Shown here in pieces: positions 1-4,418 of a DNA stretch of 6,258 bases. How positions within the stretch are numbered: position 1 is the stretch's first letter; each line of letters begins with the position of its first letter. This stretch comes from CAYUPI01 sp964446585. GTDB taxonomy: Bacteria; Verrucomicrobiota; Verrucomicrobiia; Limisphaerales; UBA8199. Where the stretch lies: NCBI GenBank assembly GCA_964446585.1, contig CAYUPI010000120.1, forward strand, positions 1 to 6,258, written 5' to 3'. The notes below the pieces were generated by a model, which worked only from the letters and a program-made list of their open reading frames with translations, had not been told where the DNA came from and did not search any database. The position numbers were made by a program, and so were the translations under genes.

Positions 1-54
1 GGGCACGCTTTCAATTGGTGCGATTAGCACGTCTCCGTGTCTATAGACTTTCAT
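1..54 (-). CDS. Partial CDS, N-terminus of a small hypothetical protein
   Basis: An ATG on the minus strand opens a frame that stays open to the window edge for 18 codons, reading MKVYRHGDVLIAPIESVP. The R-H/Q-G-D-V-L start resembles the N-terminus of small conserved hypothetical proteins found in phages, plasmids and various bacteria; that is recalled similarity, not a search result. It is the next reading frame downstream of the HNH gene on the same strand, so it may be co-transcribed with it. No strong Shine-Dalgarno is seen; a GAGG lies more than 20 bases upstream of the start. Function is unknown, and most of the protein lies outside the window. Confidence 0.5.
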   Translation of the reverse strand, partial: MKVYRHGDVLIAPIESVP

Positions 55-81
55 AGCAATGCCGCATAGTAGTTGCGCCTC

Positions 82-180
82 TTAGGCAAAGTCCAACTTC
101 AAAGACCGGCGGATTTTGAAATGGCTTTCTGGTTTTGCGTAGTCCTTGTACGCCTTGAAGCCCGGTGGCGCGTTGGTCAC
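82..180 (-). CDS. Possible 32-residue small ORF (GTG start)
   Basis: Between the HNH stop codon and the left-edge CDS one minus-strand frame is open and ends at TAA (82-84). From a GTG at 178-180 it would read a basic peptide beginning VTNAPPGFKAYKDYAKP and ending SLKLDFA. Composition is protein-like (K, Y, F-rich), but the frame also runs open upstream into the HNH gene, the start is ambiguous, and a strong inverted repeat covers its 5' end. I do not recognise it. It could be a small real gene or a chance open stretch. Confidence 0.25.
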   Translation of the reverse strand: MTNAPPGFKAYKDYAKPESHFKIRRSLKLDFA

Positions 181-191
181 GCCACCGGCTT
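158..191 (-). terminator. Strong hairpin just after the HNH stop codon
   Basis: CCGGTGGCG pairs perfectly with CGCCACCGG across a 9-base loop. Three further A-T/G-C pairs extend the stem around one bulged C. It begins 7 bases past the HNH stop, the usual place for a transcription end or 3' protective hairpin. Neither side carries a T-tract, so it is not a classical intrinsic terminator. Confidence 0.45.
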
Positions 192-197
192 GAGTCT

Positions 198-779
198 TCA
201 GGTGAGGAACAGTTTCCAGTCCTCGACTTCGGGCGAGTTGCGGATGAACGCCGATGCCGGACGTTCCTTCGGTGCCCGCGGAACCGAGAGCAGCTTCAGG
301 CCGGCTTCGTGCGGCAGGCGGTCAGCCTTCTTCTGGTTCACTTCCTTGGCCGACCAGACCAGGTTCTCCCAAGCGTCCTTGCCGCCGCGCGAGCGGGGCA
401 CGACGTGGTCCAGGCTGCCCTGATCCGGGCGCAGCACGCGGCCAGTATACTGGCAGCGGTTGCCGTCCCGCTCACGAATTGTCCGAGCGCAGAGCTTTGG
501 GCGCTTCTTCGGCACCTTGGCGTAATTGACGGCCACGATGACGGTCGGCACGCGAATCTCGCCGCGAACGGTATGGACCGACTCGTCCTGTTCGCGGACC
601 GGCAACTTGATCCACTCCTCCCAGGTGACCGGGCGCATGTGGTCCTCGCCCTCGATCTCCAGGGCTGTAGCCACGTTGGTGGCCATCATGCAAAACGCCT
701 CCTGAGGCGTGCGCACGTTAATGGCTTGCCAGTTGCGGTTCAGGACCAGCACGATTGCTTTGGTCAATATGTTGCTCAT
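198..779 (-). CDS. HNH endonuclease (McrA-like family)
   Basis: The 193-residue protein starts with a VLVLNRNWQAINV segment (about residues 10-22), typical of a widespread family of small HNH proteins. The nuclease module lies at about 100-155: RERDGNRCQYTG, then LDHVVPRSRGG with the first histidine at H125, then W-E-N-L with N139, then a final N-x-K (N148, K150) where many relatives have H. These give the beta-beta-alpha metal fold that cuts DNA. Only one cysteine of the usual CxxC structural zinc pair remains (CQYTG, C109). The ATG at 777-779 keeps the full family N-terminus but has no clear Shine-Dalgarno. It lies about 50 bases downstream of the last tRNA gene on the same strand, so array transcription could run into it. 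Physiological target is unknown. Confidence 0.85.
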   Translation of the reverse strand: MSNILTKAIVLVLNRNWQAINVRTPQEAFCMMATNVATALEIEGEDHMRPVTWEEWIKLPVREQDESVHTVRGEIRVPTVIVAVNYAKVPKKRPKLCARTIRERDGNRCQYTGRVLRPDQGSLDHVVPRSRGGKDAWENLVWSAKEVNQKKADRLPHEAGLKLLSVPRAPKERPASAFIRNSPEVEDWKLFLT

Positions 780-830
780 ATAAATTTGTCATCTTCGCAG
801 AGGTGTTTGTTCTTTGTTGAAATGAGGAAT

Positions 831-905
831 TGGCTGCCTCGCCTGGTTTTGCTCCAGGTCCTCCGGCTTCAGAGACCGACGCGCTCCTGATTACACCACG
901 AGGCA
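831..905 (-). tRNA. tRNA-Gln (CTG), divergent elbow
   Basis: Acceptor TGCCTCG/CGAGGCA is perfect, followed by discriminator G73 (normal for Gln) and encoded CCA. D-stem GTGT/GCGC uses G-T wobbles; D-loop AATCAGGA places A18-G19. Anticodon stem TCGGT/GCCGG encloses loop CTCTGAA, giving CTG with T33 and A37. The T-stem CCTGG/CCAGG is perfect, but its loop is AGCAAAA instead of TTCnAnn (A54, G55, C56). It is the last tRNA of the array before the HNH gene, two bases beyond the Val gene. Confidence 0.85.
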
Positions 906-907
906 AA

Positions 908-981
908 TGGTCGCTCGGGGAGGTTCTGCCCCTCCGATTGCTGGGTGTAGGCCAGCCGTGATGCTATTTCACCACCGAGCG
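908..981 (-). tRNA. tRNA-Val (TAC), divergent elbow
   Basis: Acceptor CGCTCGG/CCGAGCG and stems GTGA/TCAC, GCTGG/CCAGC and GGAGG/CCTCC are all perfect. A73 and CCA follow. The anticodon loop is CCTACAC, giving TAC but with C33 in place of the near-universal T33. D-loop AATAGCA shows A18-G19-C20-A21; T-loop GGCAGAA has G54, G55, C56 and G58. Four perfect helices with strongly altered loops argue against random decay. Confidence 0.85.
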
Positions 982-988
982 AAAAAAT

Positions 989-1063
989 TGGCTGCCGGGG
1001 CTGGGCTCGCACCAACACGGCCGCCTTCAAAGGGCGGTGTCCTGCTAATTAGACGACCCGGCA
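989..1063 (-). tRNA. tRNA-Gln (TTG), divergent elbow
   Basis: Acceptor TGCCGGG/CCCGGCA is perfect, with G73 and CCA. D-stem GTCT/GGAC; D-loop AATTAGCA differs from the common AATTGGCA only by G18 to A18. Anticodon stem CCGCC/GGCGG with loop CTTTGAA gives TTG. T-stem GTTGG/CCAGC encloses TGCGAGC, where T55 is G while T54, C56, G57 and A58 are normal. With the CTG gene it provides both Gln codons. Confidence 0.88.
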
Positions 1064-1069
1064 AGGAAA

Positions 1070-1146
1070 TGGTGGAGCCGGAGGTAGTTGCAACCTCACC
1101 AAACCGGTTTAAAAGACCGGTGCCGGTCTGCTGTGGCTTCAGCTCC
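1070..1146 (-). tRNA. tRNA-Lys (TTT), divergent elbow
   Basis: Acceptor GGAGCTG/CGGCTCC pairs with one G-T; A73 and CCA follow. Anticodon stem CCGGT/ACCGG with loop CTTTTAA gives TTT. T-arm GAGGT/ACCTC carries loop TGCAACT (G55). The D-stem is reduced to GCC/GGC around ACAGCAGACC, which contains A-G at the 18-19 position; position 8 is A rather than T. The variable loop is 6 bases. Confidence 0.82.
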
Positions 1147-1153
1147 GTGAGAA

Positions 1154-1228
1154 TGGTGCTCGCGGCAGGACTCGCACCGGCATTGCGACGCTCTCAACGT
1201 CGTGACTCTTCTGCTGGACTACGCGAAC
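1154..1228 (-). tRNA. tRNA-Leu (GAG), short variable loop
   Basis: Acceptor GTTCGCG/CGCGAGC (one T-G) is followed by A73, as in Leu, and CCA. Anticodon stem CGACG/CGTCG with loop TTGAGAG gives GAG. T-loop TGCGAGT has G55; its stem GCCGG/CCTGC has one C-T mismatch. The D-stem is weak (GTCC/AGTC, two mismatches), with loop AGCAGAAG. The variable loop is only CAAT, whereas bacterial tRNA-Leu normally has a long variable arm. Confidence 0.75.
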
Positions 1229-1236
1229 AAAGAAAC

Positions 1237-1308
1237 TGGATCCTCCAGCCGGTGCTGCCCCGGCAGGTTTTCTTTACAAAAGAAATCCGCAGGCTTCTGC
1301 ATGGAGGC
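1237..1308 (-). tRNA. tRNA-Thr (TGT), minimal D-arm
   Basis: Anticodon stem TTTCT/AGAAA with loop TTTGTAA gives TGT. T-stem GCCGG/CCGGC is perfect with loop GGCAGCA (G54, G55, C56, G58). The acceptor GCCTCCA/TGGAGGA has a G1-A72 mismatch, followed by T73 and CCA; the other Thr gene shows the same combination. The D-arm is shrunk to GCAG-AAGC-CTGC, a four-base loop, followed by GGA before the anticodon stem. Total length is only 72 bases with CCA. Confidence 0.7.
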
Positions 1309-1323
1309 AAAAATTGAATTTCA

Positions 1324-1343
1324 GCTCGCTGTTAAACGCGAGC
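1324..1343 (-). terminator. Hairpin over the prepilin-like stop codon
   Basis: On the minus strand GCTCGC and GCGAGC pair around an 8-base loop that contains the TAA stop. About 10 bases further come mixed A/T and then five T residues, immediately before the Thr-TGT gene. It could attenuate transcription between the protein gene and the next tRNA block, or act as an RNA processing boundary. The T-run is not adjacent to the stem. Confidence 0.35.
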
Positions 1344-1955
1344 CTTCGAAGGATAGGGCGACGGCATCGCAAAATACCGATGGCTGTGATGTGGCCTCCC
1401 TAGGGTGAGTGTCGCCCGCTCGATGACAGGGAATGGGCAAGGAGGCGGTGGCGGTGATTTCGCCCAATACGGGACCCAGTAATCATATTGGGAACTGGGT
1501 TTCTCCGCTACCCACTCGATCTGATCGGGACGAAATCCGGCGTGCCATACCACCGTCCACTCCGCGGTCAAGCCTTGCAGATAAATCAACCCATCTTTGC
1601 TGGCTGGTCCGGCTTCCCAGCCACAGTCGCCGATTTTGATTTCTGCGCCCTCGGGTTTGGCGACGATCTTTTGGTCTGAAGGAAGTGCAAGCAAACGGTA
1701 TATCCCGCGATACTTCTCCCTCAATTCCTCCAATCGCGTTCGGTCGCGCTTCCAGCTCCAACGATAAAAGAGTGCCACCGCGCCGAGGCAAATGAATAGG
1801 GCAACAGCGCCAGCTCCTATTCCGCTCCAACGGCCAGCTTTGCGGGTCACGGATTCCTCGACAATCCCGGTCACCGCGACCATAAATATCACGGCTAACA
1901 GTTCAATCAGCGTGTATGCCGACCGGCGCTTCGTTAATGGATGATTGCGCGACAT
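1332..1955 (-). CDS. Prepilin-like N-terminus, predicted membrane protein
   Basis: The 207-residue product opens with a basic leader and the segment RRSAYTLIELLAVIFMVAV (about residues 10-28). This matches the type IV prepilin/pseudopilin methylation motif (xTLIELL with Glu at +5), except that the usual glycine before the cleavage site is alanine. A second hydrophobic segment (about 45-64) is followed by a charged stretch, a soluble domain with many aromatics and a run of five prolines at about 168-172. A true pseudopilin has one N-terminal helix, so the second helix suggests a membrane protein with a prepilin-like start. The soluble part is not recognised. No Shine-Dalgarno is visible. It sits between the Met and Thr-TGT genes on the array strand. 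Confidence 0.6.
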   Translation of the reverse strand: MSRNHPLTKRRSAYTLIELLAVIFMVAVTGIVEESVTRKAGRWSGIGAGAVALFICLGAVALFYRWSWKRDRTRLEELREKYRGIYRLLALPSDQKIVAKPEGAEIKIGDCGWEAGPASKDGLIYLQGLTAEWTVVWHAGFRPDQIEWVAEKPSSQYDYWVPYWAKSPPPPPCPFPVIERATLTLGRPHHSHRYFAMPSPYPSKARV

Positions 1956-1994
1956 CTAATGGCACTGGCTGCAAAATCTGCTTGAGCAAGATCA

Positions 1995-2017
1995 GCGTAA
2001 CGAGACCTCGATTACGC
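1995..2017. other. Inverted repeat between tRNA-Met and the prepilin-like gene
   Basis: GCGTAA plus CGAG pairs with CTCG plus TTACGC, ten base pairs with one bulged A and a two-base loop. A smaller TGC-TCAA-GCA hairpin lies beside it at about 1978-1990. Neither is followed by a T-tract. It lies in the 72-base leader upstream of the prepilin-like start, so it could be a terminator-like or processing structure after tRNA-Met, or a translation control element. Confidence 0.4.
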
Positions 2018-2027
2018 ATCAACAAAA

Positions 2028-2099
2028 TGGTCGCAGTCCCCGGTGCCGCCCCGGACACGACGAGCTTATGAAACTCATCTGAGCGCTGGCTCGACTGCG
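2028..2099 (-). tRNA. tRNA with CAT anticodon (Met, possibly Ile2), minimal D-arm
   Basis: Acceptor CGCAGTC/GACTGCG is perfect; A73 and CCA follow. Anticodon stem TGAGT/GCTCG with loop TTCATAA gives CAT. The C1-G72 pair and lack of three G-C pairs in the anticodon stem argue against an initiator; a lysidine-type Ile tRNA cannot be excluded. T-stem TCCGG/CCGGG holds loop GGCGGCA (G54, G55, C56, G58). The D-arm is GAGC-CAGC-GCTC, with a four-base loop, then AGA, the same architecture as the Thr-TGT gene. Confidence 0.78.
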
Positions 2100-2100
2100 G

Positions 2101-2322
2101 TTACGATGGAGGTTGCCCTTGGTTTGATTTGGAGATTTTAGTCGCACGCACGACGCGATGGAGCTCGGTTGTTACATGCACTTCCCCGGCCCGTTCGACC
2201 GGCCACATTGCGACGGCGTAGTATCTGTCCTCCGGGACATTGCACCATCGGCGCACCTTGTCGTCTGCTGCAAGCGGATCGAGAGCGTATTCTCTGAACT
2301 GTTCGGCGGTTAGCTTTTTCAT
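2101..2322 (-). CDS. Hypothetical 73-residue protein
   Basis: The frame starts MKKLTAEQFREYALDPLAAD, contains a central stretch rich in charged and aromatic residues (RRWCNVPEDRYYAVAMWP), and ends with a hydrophilic tail. No signal peptide or membrane helix is seen, and I do not recognise a domain. It occupies almost exactly the gap between the Thr-GGT and Met tRNA genes on the same strand. Its stop codon is one base from the Met gene, which supports a real, co-transcribed gene. The start has only a weak GAG upstream. An overlapping 87-residue frame in the same place (2138-2401) is less convincing because it runs into the Thr gene. Confidence 0.5.
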   Translation of the reverse strand: MKKLTAEQFREYALDPLAADDKVRRWCNVPEDRYYAVAMWPVERAGEVHVTTELHRVVRATKISKSNQGQPPS

Positions 2323-2345
2323 AAAACTCGAAGGCGGATGCGAAA

Positions 2346-2422
2346 TGGATCCCCCACCCGGAGTTGCACCGGGCTAAGACTCGCGTACCGGGCGAGTGCA
2401 TCGCTCACAATGCTTTGGGGGC
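2346..2422 (-). tRNA. tRNA-Thr (GGT), divergent elbow
   Basis: Six perfect acceptor pairs (GCCCCCA/TGGGGGA) end in a G1-A72 mismatch, then T73 and CCA. D-stem GCAT/ATGC is perfect; loop TGTGAGCG holds A18-G19. A8 with T14 replaces the usual T8-A14. Anticodon stem CTCGC/GCGAG with loop CCGGTAC gives GGT with C33. T-stem CCCGG/CCGGG carries TGCAACT (G55). The variable loop is 6 bases. Confidence 0.83.
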
Positions 2423-2430
2423 TTTGAAAA

Positions 2431-2514
2431 TGGTCGGCGCGAGACGACTTGCACGTCCAAGGCTGCCTGATTCTGAGTCAGGTGGGTCTGCTATTCCCCG
2501 TGAACCACGCGCCG
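2431..2514 (-). tRNA. tRNA-Leu (CAG), first of two, enlarged D-loop
   Basis: Acceptor CGGCGCG/CGCGCCG is perfect, with A73 and CCA. Anticodon stem CCTGA/TCAGG with loop CTCAGAA gives CAG. T-stem GGACG/CGTCT, loop TGCAAGT (G55). The D-arm region is 25 bases, longer than normal; its loop includes a GGGG run and ends AATAGCA, the same D-loop core as Val-TAC. The variable loop is 7 bases, not the long arm expected for a bacterial Leu tRNA. Confidence 0.75.
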
Positions 2515-2521
2515 ATGAAAT

Positions 2522-2598
2522 TGGCGTCCCTGACCGGCTTCGCTCCGGTGATCTCCTGCATGAGAGGCAGGCGTGTTGCTGGACTACACCACAGGGAC
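2522..2598 (-). tRNA. tRNA-Glu (CTC), divergent elbow
   Basis: Acceptor GTCCCTG/CAGGGAC, D-stem GTGT/ACAC, anticodon stem CCTGC/GCAGG and T-stem ACCGG/CCGGT are all perfect. Loop CTCTCAT gives CTC. G73 (the normal Glu base) and CCA follow. D-loop AGTCCAGCA keeps A-G-C-A at 18-21; T-loop AGCGAAG has A54 and G55. Every helix is intact, making this one of the best folded members. Confidence 0.88.
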
Positions 2599-2602
2599 AA
2601 AA

Positions 2603-2679
2603 TGGTGAGGGCAGGAGGATTTGCGCCTCCGACCTGATGCATGTGACGCATCCGCTCTGGCTGGCTGAGCTATGCCCTC
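2603..2679 (-). tRNA. tRNA-Val (CAC), divergent elbow
   Basis: Acceptor GAGGGCA/TGCCCTC, D-stem GCTC/GAGC, anticodon stem GATGC/GCATC and T-stem GGAGG/CCTCC are all perfect. Loop GTCACAT gives CAC. A73 and CCA are present, the variable loop is AGGTC, and T8-A9 is normal. D-loop AGCCAGCCA carries A18-G19. T-loop CGCAAAT has C54 and G55. Apart from the elbow this is an ordinary class I tRNA. Confidence 0.9.
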
Positions 2680-2684
2680 GGAAA

Positions 2685-2765
2685 TGGTGGGGACGAAACC
2701 CGATTCGGAATCGGGATTTGCCTCTCGCATGTCAAACGAGCGCTCTGCTGATGTGCTACGCTCCC
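2685..2765 (-). tRNA. tRNA-Val (GAC) with abnormal extended T-arm
   Basis: Acceptor GGGAGCG/CGTCCCC (one A-C mismatch), A73 and CCA flank a normal anticodon arm CTCGT/GCGAG with loop TTGACAT, giving GAC. D-loop ATCAGCA carries A18-G19, though the D-stem GCAC/GAGC has one mismatch. The T-arm is 24 rather than 17 bases: AAA/TTT plus CCCGATTC/GAATCGGG form a long palindromic stem. Read as a 5 bp stem, its loop would be TTCCGAA. It may be a tRNA damaged by a local inverted duplication, or an elongated variant. Confidence 0.6.
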
Positions 2766-2890
2766 GAAAAGGTATGCCTGCTACAAATTCACCAGGAGAA
2801 TCCTAAACTGGACACTTGCGATTCCACCTGTTAAAGCAATGAAACTGTTGGTCGGCTTTTCGCGCTCACCATCAAATTGCTCTGATCACC
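2766..2890. other. Divergent intergenic region between tRNA-Val (GAC) and the SGNH gene
   Basis: This 125-base gap separates the leftward Val-GAC gene from the rightward SGNH gene and must hold the SGNH promoter, and perhaps one for the left tRNA block. A TAGGAT on the minus strand (about 2799-2804) is the best -10-like hexamer, without a convincing -35 at the right distance. I see no tRNA, repeat or strong hairpin. Confidence 0.3.
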
Positions 2891-3814
2891 ATGAAAGCAA
2901 AACGCTTCCTGAGCCTCACGGCGATCGCGGTGCTACTAATTATCGGAGTGCTGGGTTATTTGCAGTTCTGGGAAAACCGCCCAATCGGCGAAGGTCCTGC
3001 AGGCACCACAATTCCGGGTCACAAGTTCGGACAGCAATGGTCGGAGAAACAACTCTTGTTGGTTGGGCTTGGCGACAGCGTCACTGCCGGGTTCGGTGCT
3101 CGCCGCAGCTATTCCTATTTCGACCGACTTGTCGCAAACCCTTCGGATGAGTTTCCTGAAATGAAGGGTTTGTGCCTGAAGGCAGTTTTGCCACATCTGC
3201 ATTACACGAATCTCGCAATCTCCGGGAGCACATCGGGCGAACACATTTCCAGGCAGTTGCCTCTACTGCCGGCCGTTGAATCAAACATAGTCGGCGTTGT
3301 TGTAATAACGACGGGAGGAAACGATCTGATACACAATTACGGCAGAACTCCACCTCGCGAGGAAGCGATGTATGGAGCCACTTTGGAACAAGCTAAACCT
3401 TGGATCACCAACTTCGAATCGCGCCTGGAACTAATGGTTGATCGAATCAACAACAACTTTGCTGGACGTTGTCATATTTTCCTCGCGACCATTTTCGATC
3501 CGACTGACGGTGGAGGTGACATTCAGCGTGCTGGCCTTCCCAAGTGGAATGACGGATTAGAGATTCTTGCTGCCTACAACAACATCATACGGCGATGCTC
3601 CGAACGACATCAATTCGTTCATCTGGTAGATGTCCATAATGCTTTTCTCGGTCATGGGATACATTGCACTCAGTTTTGGTCCAATCACTACGACTCTAAG
3701 GATCCACATTACTGGTATTACACGAATCTCGAAGACCCGAATGAACGTGGCTACGACGCAATCCGCAGACTGTTTCTACTAAAGATTGCTGATGTCGCAG
3801 ATCAGTTGCGTTGA
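2891..3814 (+). CDS. SGNH/GDSL-type hydrolase, secreted or membrane-anchored
   Basis: The 307-residue protein begins with a basic N-terminus and one hydrophobic helix (about residues 5-24), a signal peptide or anchor. Block I is GLGDSVTAGFGA with the nucleophile serine at 63; block II is NLAISGST with G112; block III is TGGNDL with N144, the two oxyanion residues. Block V usually reads DxxHPN-x-x-GY; here it is EDPNERGY, so the catalytic histidine is replaced by Asp282. Family members are esterases, lipases or carbohydrate deacetylases acting on envelope or extracellular substrates. Activity here is uncertain unless another histidine substitutes (H266 and H273 are nearby). It is the only clear plus-strand gene and is convergent with the Arg-CCT gene. 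The start has no good Shine-Dalgarno. Confidence 0.8.
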   Translation: MKAKRFLSLTAIAVLLIIGVLGYLQFWENRPIGEGPAGTTIPGHKFGQQWSEKQLLLVGLGDSVTAGFGARRSYSYFDRLVANPSDEFPEMKGLCLKAVLPHLHYTNLAISGSTSGEHISRQLPLLPAVESNIVGVVVITTGGNDLIHNYGRTPPREEAMYGATLEQAKPWITNFESRLELMVDRINNNFAGRCHIFLATIFDPTDGGGDIQRAGLPKWNDGLEILAAYNNIIRRCSERHQFVHLVDVHNAFLGHGIHCTQFWSNHYDSKDPHYWYYTNLEDPNERGYDAIRRLFLLKIADVADQLR

Positions 3815-3840
3815 GGTCTCCTTTCTTGAAGCATGCAAAA

Positions 3841-3916
3841 TGGTGTCCCCAGCCGGACTCTCACCAGCAACCTGGAGTTTAGGACACTCCCGCTCTTTGC
3901 GTTGAGCTATGGGGAC
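3841..3916 (-). tRNA. tRNA-Arg (CCT), divergent elbow
   Basis: Acceptor GTCCCCA/TGGGGAC, D-stem GCTC/GAGC and anticodon stem GGAGT/ACTCC are perfect. Loop GTCCTAA gives CCT. T-stem GCTGG/CCGGC has one T-G. A73 and CCA are present. The T-loop is TGAGAGT, so C56 is A as well as T55 being G. The D-loop AACGCAAA lacks G18-G19; I cannot identify a matching partner for A56. It ends 26 bases from the stop codon of the convergent SGNH gene. Confidence 0.83.
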
Positions 3917-3923
3917 GAAAATA

Positions 3924-4016
3924 TCAAATCCCTGGCCGGTCTCTTCCACCGACTCACACCCGGCATTTCAAAGCCTCAAAGGGCCGGGCCGCTCGATCTA
4001 CTTCGCGTTCAGGAAT
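3924..4016 (-). other. Degenerate tRNA-like sequence without CCA
   Basis: Between the Arg-CCT and Ile-TAT genes the minus strand has possible acceptor halves TTCCTG and CAGGGA, a D-like stretch with loop AGTAGATC (A18-G19 in place), and a T-like arm GTCGG/CCGGC around a 9-base loop starting TGGAA. The middle does not form a clean anticodon arm: CCCGGC and GCCGGG pair over an 18-base loop containing the direct repeat CTTTGA-GG-CTTTGA. No CCA follows. A decayed or interrupted array member is the simplest reading, but it could be plain spacer. Confidence 0.3.
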
Positions 4017-4022
4017 TCGAAA

Positions 4023-4114
4023 TGGTGCGCATGTCCGGTAACGCTCCGGAACTCGGCACTCATCTAGTGCGATTCCGCTTATAAGACGGACGGTTCTCTT
4101 TGAAATACACGCGC
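4023..4114 (-). tRNA. tRNA-Ile (TAT anticodon) with long variable arm
   Basis: Acceptor GCGCGTG/CATGCGC (one G-T), A73 and CCA. Anticodon stem TCCGT/GCGGA with loop CTTATAA reads TAT. T-stem TCCGG/CCGGA is perfect with loop AGCGTTA (A54, G55, C56, T58). A 23-base variable region contains a 5 bp hairpin, GCACT/AGTGC, which is class II architecture and not expected for Ile. The D-arm is small, TTC-AAAGA-GAA, followed by CCG. If another loop register were used the identity would change, so the amino acid is less certain than the tRNA call. Confidence 0.72.
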
Positions 4115-4121
4115 AGAAAAA

Positions 4122-4209
4122 TGGCGGAATGCCGTGGACTTGCGCCACTTGCCCGAAAGCACGCACTCGTTAGCACCGAGGCCCGGTTCGCTTGCCCGGT
4201 TGACATTCC
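4122..4209 (-). tRNA. tRNA-Ser (GCT), class II
   Basis: Acceptor GGAATGT/GCATTCC (one T-G), G73 (the normal Ser base) and CCA. Anticodon loop GTGCTAA gives GCT; its stem has four pairs (CTCG/CGAG). A variable region of about 15 bases can form a short hairpin around TTTCGG, as expected for Ser. T-loop CGCAAGT has C54 and G55; the T-stem has one A-G mismatch at its base. The D-stem is CCGG/CCGG around GCAAGCGAA, which contains A-G. Confidence 0.8.
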
Positions 4210-4248
4210 AGAAATGGCCTGCCGGCCGAAGCTCGACAGAGCGAAGGT
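4210..4248 (-). other. 39-base spacer with a lone TGG
   Basis: This is one of the longer gaps between neighbouring tRNA genes here. It contains AAATGG, the motif that marks the 3' CCA end of most array members, followed by a GC-rich palindromic GGCCTGCCGGCC stretch. No T-arm follows. It may be a remnant of a deleted tRNA. Confidence 0.25.
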
Positions 4249-4323
4249 TGGTCCGCGTGGCAGGGCTTGCACCTGCAACCTTTCCGTCTTGAGCGGAACG
4301 CCTCTGCATTGGGCTACACGCGG
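4249..4323 (-). tRNA. tRNA-Leu (CAA), short variable loop
   Basis: Acceptor CCGCGTG/CACGCGG, anticodon stem TTCCG/CGGAA and T-stem GCAGG/CCTGC are perfect. Loop CTCAAGA gives CAA with G37 as usual for Leu. A73 and CCA are present. T-loop TGCAAGC has G55. D-loop AATGCAG is two bases shorter than the common AAYTGGCAG form and keeps one G at position 19. The variable loop is only AGGTT. Its 5' end directly abuts the CCA of the Leu-TAA gene. Confidence 0.85.
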
Positions 4324-4398
4324 TGGTGCCCACGGTCGGATTTGCACCGACACTCTGCGCGTTTTAAGTGCGCCGTCTCTGCGTTGGACTACGTGGGC
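4324..4398 (-). tRNA. tRNA-Leu (TAA), short variable loop
   Basis: Acceptor GCCCACG/CGTGGGC and T-stem GTCGG/CCGAC are perfect; loop TGCAAAT has G55. The anticodon stem GCGCA/CGCGC has an A-C mismatch next to loop CTTAAAA, which gives TAA. A73 and CCA are present. D-stem GTCC/AGAC (three pairs plus C-A) encloses AACGCAG, nearly the same arm as in Leu-CAA. The variable loop is AGAGT. No bases separate it from the next gene, so processing must cut exactly at the CCA end. Confidence 0.83.
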
Positions 4399-4418
4399 TA
4401 TTGGCGCGAGCCATCAAT

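Noticed and set aside
165..890. 241-residue plus-strand ORF
   Set aside because: It lies antisense to the HNH gene and runs into the Gln tRNA; the minus-strand frame has a recognisable HNH domain, so this is a shadow.
2364..2834. 156-residue plus-strand ORF
   Set aside because: It is antisense to five consecutive tRNA genes; its residues simply translate acceptor and T-arm sequence.
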